A stretch of 40,246 nucleotides of DNA, taken from Lysobacterales bacterium (lineage in GTDB: Bacteria > Pseudomonadota > Gammaproteobacteria > Xanthomonadales > UBA2363). Position 1 is the stretch's first letter. Every line of letters begins with the position of its first letter. Shown one piece after another: positions 38,085 to 40,246 of this stretch. Both the position numbers and the translations under genes were made by a program. Below the pieces are notes generated by a model, which saw only the letters and a list, made by a program, of their open reading frames with translations, ran no database searches and was not told the origin of the DNA. The stretch lies in contig JAHCAT010000023.1 in assembly GCA_019634735.1 (NCBI GenBank), positions 1 to 40,246 of the forward strand, written 5' to 3'.

Positions 38085-39410
38085 TCAGTCGTGCAAGGCA
38101 TCCGGAAACCGCAGTCCCACCCGGGTGCCGCGATCCTGCTCGCTGGCCATGCTCACCTGCCAGCCGAAGCGGTCGGACAGTCGTCGCACGATGGTCAGGC
38201 CGATGCCATGCCCGGACCGGCCGCTGGCGCGTTCGCTGCGGAAGAACGGCTCGAAAACCCGGTCGAGTTCGTCGGGCGCCATGCCGATTCCGGTGTCGGC
38301 CACCTCGATCGAGCCTGCGTCGATGGTCACCACCACCTCGCCGCGCTCGGTGTACTGGCAGGCGTTGCGGATCAGGTTGCCGACCACCACGCCGAACACC
38401 CTGGGCGGTGCATGCAGGCGCAGTTGCGCACGTTGCTCCACGCGCAGCACGACCGGACGGTCGGCGAGGCCGGCACGGGCGTTCTCGACCTCCTCGAGCA
38501 CGACCTCGTTCGCCAGGAAGTCCTCTTCCGGCAGGCCGGTGTCGCTCTCCCGCGCCAGTATCAGGAAGGATTCGATCAGGGCCTCCATGTCGCGTGCCGA
38601 GCGCCTGATCCGCTGCAGGTTGCGTTCGGCGAACGGCGTCAGGCCATCCTCGCCCAGCAGCACGTCGCAGGCGATCTTGATCACGGTCAGCGGACTGCGC
38701 AGTTCGTGGCTGGCATCGCGCGTGAAGTTGCGCTCGCGCTGCACGAACGCCTGGTTGCGTTCGGCGAAGGTCCGCATCGCCCCGGCCAGGACCTCGACCT
38801 CGCCCTCGGCATCCGGCGGCAGGCGGTCGGGACTCAGGTCCTCGAAGGTGGGCTGCTTGGGATCCCAGGCGCGTACCTTGCTGGCCAGCCAGATCACCGG
38901 CGAGACCGCTCGTTTGCTGGCCCGGTAGGTCATCCAGACGATAAGGTAGATGGCCACCAGCACGAAGGACAGGGGCACGAACCCGAAGAACAGGGCCAGC
39001 CGGTTGACCTGCTCCTGGGCGAACACCAGGTACAGCCGGCCGTGCGGCGTGTCGGAAACGCTGACGATGTCGGTGCGGCCAGCCATCGGCACGTTGCGGA
39101 AGCCGGTCGACATGCCCTGAAGCTCGGCCGGCAGCGGCGGGTCGACGGCACGCGGCGGCGACAGGTAGCCGCGCATGTTGTAGGTGTCCGGCAGGGCCGC
39201 CTGGGGATCCCGCTGCAGCCGCTCCAGGTAGTGCGCCGCCTCCTCGCTGAGGGCCCGCCGGATGAGCAGGTCCTCGAGCACGAAATAGGCGCCGTAGACG
39301 CCCAGCACCGTGGCCATGCCGATCGCGGCGATCTGCAGGAAGAAGGCGGCACGAATGCGTCGCCGCAGGTCCTGCCTGCGGCCGGCCGCCGACCCGGCGA
39401 CGTCAGCCAC
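38085..39410 (-). CDS. Sensor histidine kinase, ColS-like
   Basis: A 441-residue membrane sensor kinase. Two membrane segments (about 20-43 and 140-160) flank a periplasmic sensor domain of about 95 residues. A HAMP-like linker, the phosphoacceptor box FTRDASHELRSPL with His235 and a HATPase_c domain with N box NLIRNACQYT, G1 VADTGIGM, F box and G2 SGHGIGLTIV follow. The architecture and neighbour resemble ColRS, which responds to metals in pseudomonads and affects virulence in Xanthomonas; the signal here is unknown. I chose the GTG at 39410, which overlaps the regulator's stop by 8 bp. An ATG at 39458 would add 16 residues that read like the other frame of the upstream gene. Confidence 0.9.
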   Translation of the reverse strand: MADVAGSAAGRRQDLRRRIRAAFFLQIAAIGMATVLGVYGAYFVLEDLLIRRALSEEAAHYLERLQRDPQAALPDTYNMRGYLSPPRAVDPPLPAELQGMSTGFRNVPMAGRTDIVSVSDTPHGRLYLVFAQEQVNRLALFFGFVPLSFVLVAIYLIVWMTYRASKRAVSPVIWLASKVRAWDPKQPTFEDLSPDRLPPDAEGEVEVLAGAMRTFAERNQAFVQRERNFTRDASHELRSPLTVIKIACDVLLGEDGLTPFAERNLQRIRRSARDMEALIESFLILARESDTGLPEEDFLANEVVLEEVENARAGLADRPVVLRVEQRAQLRLHAPPRVFGVVVGNLIRNACQYTERGEVVVTIDAGSIEVADTGIGMAPDELDRVFEPFFRSERASGRSGHGIGLTIVRRLSDRFGWQVSMASEQDRGTRVGLRFPDALHD

Positions 39411-40128
39411 CGTTGGCCGGCGTCTCCGCCGCCAGGTCGGCCATGCGGTAGCCGGCACTGTGCAAGGTGTGCAGCAAGGGCCGGTCGAACGGCTTGTCGA
39501 TGACCTTGCGCAGGTTGTACAGGTGCGAACGCAGGGTGTCGGAGTCGGGCAGCGTGTCGCCCCAGATCTCGCGCTCGATGTCGGCGCGACTGACCACGCG
39601 CGGCGATTCCCGCATCAGGATGTTGAGCAGCTTCAGGCCGATCGGCGAGACCGCGAGCTCCCTGCCGCCACGGGTCAGGCGCAGGGTCGCGGTGTCCAGC
39701 ACGAGGTCTCCGACGGTCAGCACCTCCGCGCTGACCTGGCGCCGGTCGCGGCGGATGAGGGCGCGCAGACGCGCCTCCAGCTCCTGGATCGCGAACGGCT
39801 TGACCAGGTAGTCGTCGGCGCCGGCATCCAGGCCGTTGACCTTGTCGTCCAGCGTGTCGCGCGCGGTCAGCATCAGCACCGGGGTGGCCTTCTTGGCGTC
39901 CTTGCGAAGGCGGCGGCAGACTTCCAGGCCGTCCATGCCGGGCAGCATCAGGTCCAGCACCACGATGTCATAGCTGTTCTCGATCGCCAGGTGCAGGCCG
40001 GTCACGCCATCGGCGGCGTAATCCAGTCCATAGCCCTTGCGCTCCAGGTACTCGCCGACCATTTCGGCGATGCCGCGGTTGTCCTCGACCAGCAGGACCA
40101 GCCCCTTGTTCTCGTCACGGATGCTCAT
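39403..40128 (-). CDS. OmpR-family response regulator, ColR-like
   Basis: A 241-residue two-domain regulator. The receiver domain (about 10-125) has the acidic pair in LLVEDN, the phosphoacceptor Asp59 in VVLDLMLPGMDG, MLTARD and the Lys of DDYLVKPFA. The C-terminal winged helix has LKLLNILMRESPRVVSRADI and the recognition region DSDTLRSHLYNLRKVIDKP, strongly ColR-like in 'IDKPFDRPLLHTLHSAGYR'. The ATG at 40128 is preceded by GGGAAG 8 bases away. It is co-transcribed with the kinase downstream, and a palindrome 21 bp upstream may be an operator. Confidence 0.93.
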   Translation of the reverse strand: MSIRDENKGLVLLVEDNRGIAEMVGEYLERKGYGLDYAADGVTGLHLAIENSYDIVVLDLMLPGMDGLEVCRRLRKDAKKATPVLMLTARDTLDDKVNGLDAGADDYLVKPFAIQELEARLRALIRRDRRQVSAEVLTVGDLVLDTATLRLTRGGRELAVSPIGLKLLNILMRESPRVVSRADIEREIWGDTLPDSDTLRSHLYNLRKVIDKPFDRPLLHTLHSAGYRMADLAAETPANGG

Positions 40129-40148
40129 TGCGGTGCTTCCCAGGCCCA

Positions 40149-40162
40149 TTCACTTTTGTGAA
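40149..40162. promoter_or_regulatory. Palindrome upstream of the response regulator
   Basis: TTCAC-TTTT-GTGAA is a perfect 5-4-5 inverted repeat that lies 21 bp before the regulator's ATG. In GC-rich surroundings it is a conspicuous candidate operator, perhaps for autoregulation, or a small 5'-leader hairpin. Confidence 0.4.
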
Positions 40163-40200
40163 GGTAGCCCCGGGCAGGTGAGTCCGCCGTGAAGCCGCCG

Positions 40201-40246
<46 letters not shown>

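Noticed and set aside
38076..39503. 475-codon plus-strand frame opposite the histidine kinase
   Set aside because: The minus strand has all kinase motifs in order; the plus frame has none and lacks a ribosome-binding site.

Overview
The window is high-GC (around 70% by eye), densely coded DNA from a gammaproteobacterium, most likely of the Xanthomonadales (Lysobacterales). This rests on gene order and protein character: pth, rplY, prs, tRNA-Gln, ispE, lolB, a TPR lipoprotein, then divergent hemA-prfA; a yihY/tlpA-like/acyP block facing wrbA-DUF2069; an SPINDLY-type (GT41) O-GlcNAc transferase homologue; and lgt-thyA-folA and apaG-apaH. No transposase, integrase, phage gene, plasmid gene or CRISPR array was seen.

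Layout. 1-3482: pth (cut by the window edge), a decayed copy of the 3' end of rplY, an AT-rich island, a secreted protein with about seven propeller-like repeats on the opposite strand, and intact rplY with its terminator. 3483-8589 (minus strand): prs, tRNA-Gln(UUG), a 590-bp array of structured repeats, ispE, lolB and an LbcA-like TPR lipoprotein. 8865-16268 (plus, except one gene): hemA-prfA, a small periplasmic coiled-coil protein, a YciI-like protein (minus), then GNAT, GT41 transferase, moaB and ppk2. 16422-18503 (minus): acyP, a TlpA-like thioredoxin and yihY. 18578-20095 (plus): wrbA-like, DUF2069 and a one-domain asparaginase. 20096-20383: low-complexity intergenic repeats. 20384-24182 (minus): VOC protein, frameshifted GNAT, lepB, ChaN-like protein, and an ICL/PEP-mutase family protein. 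24378-28429: a LysR regulator divergent from aceB-aceA (glyoxylate shunt). 28518-32173: a secreted transglutaminase-like protein, a small zinc-ribbon membrane protein (minus), then lgt-thyA-folA. 32197-40128 (minus): YceI-like, apaH, apaG, TerC-like, dgkA, an RsuA-family pseudouridine synthase, an isoaspartyl peptidase and a ColRS-like two-component system.

Most genes are housekeeping genes: translation (pth, rplY, tRNA, prfA), cofactor and isoprenoid synthesis (hemA, ispE, moaB), nucleotide and folate metabolism (prs, thyA, folA, apaH), and envelope biogenesis (lolB, lgt, lepB, dgkA). Many neighbours overlap by 4-8 bp, which points to operons with coupled translation.

The most unusual signal is the array at 4750-5340 between ispE and tRNA-Gln. 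On the strand of the flanking genes it contains up to nine hairpins that present GGA in the loop. Four of them match the published high-affinity CsrA/RsmA site closely, so a CsrA/RsmA-titrating RNA is a testable possibility. The second is the rplY tail remnant, which marks an insertion between pth and rplY. Several anomalies (one frameshifted GNAT, a doubtful N-terminus in the YceI gene, poly-C runs at 32182 and at the right edge) may reflect draft-quality sequence.
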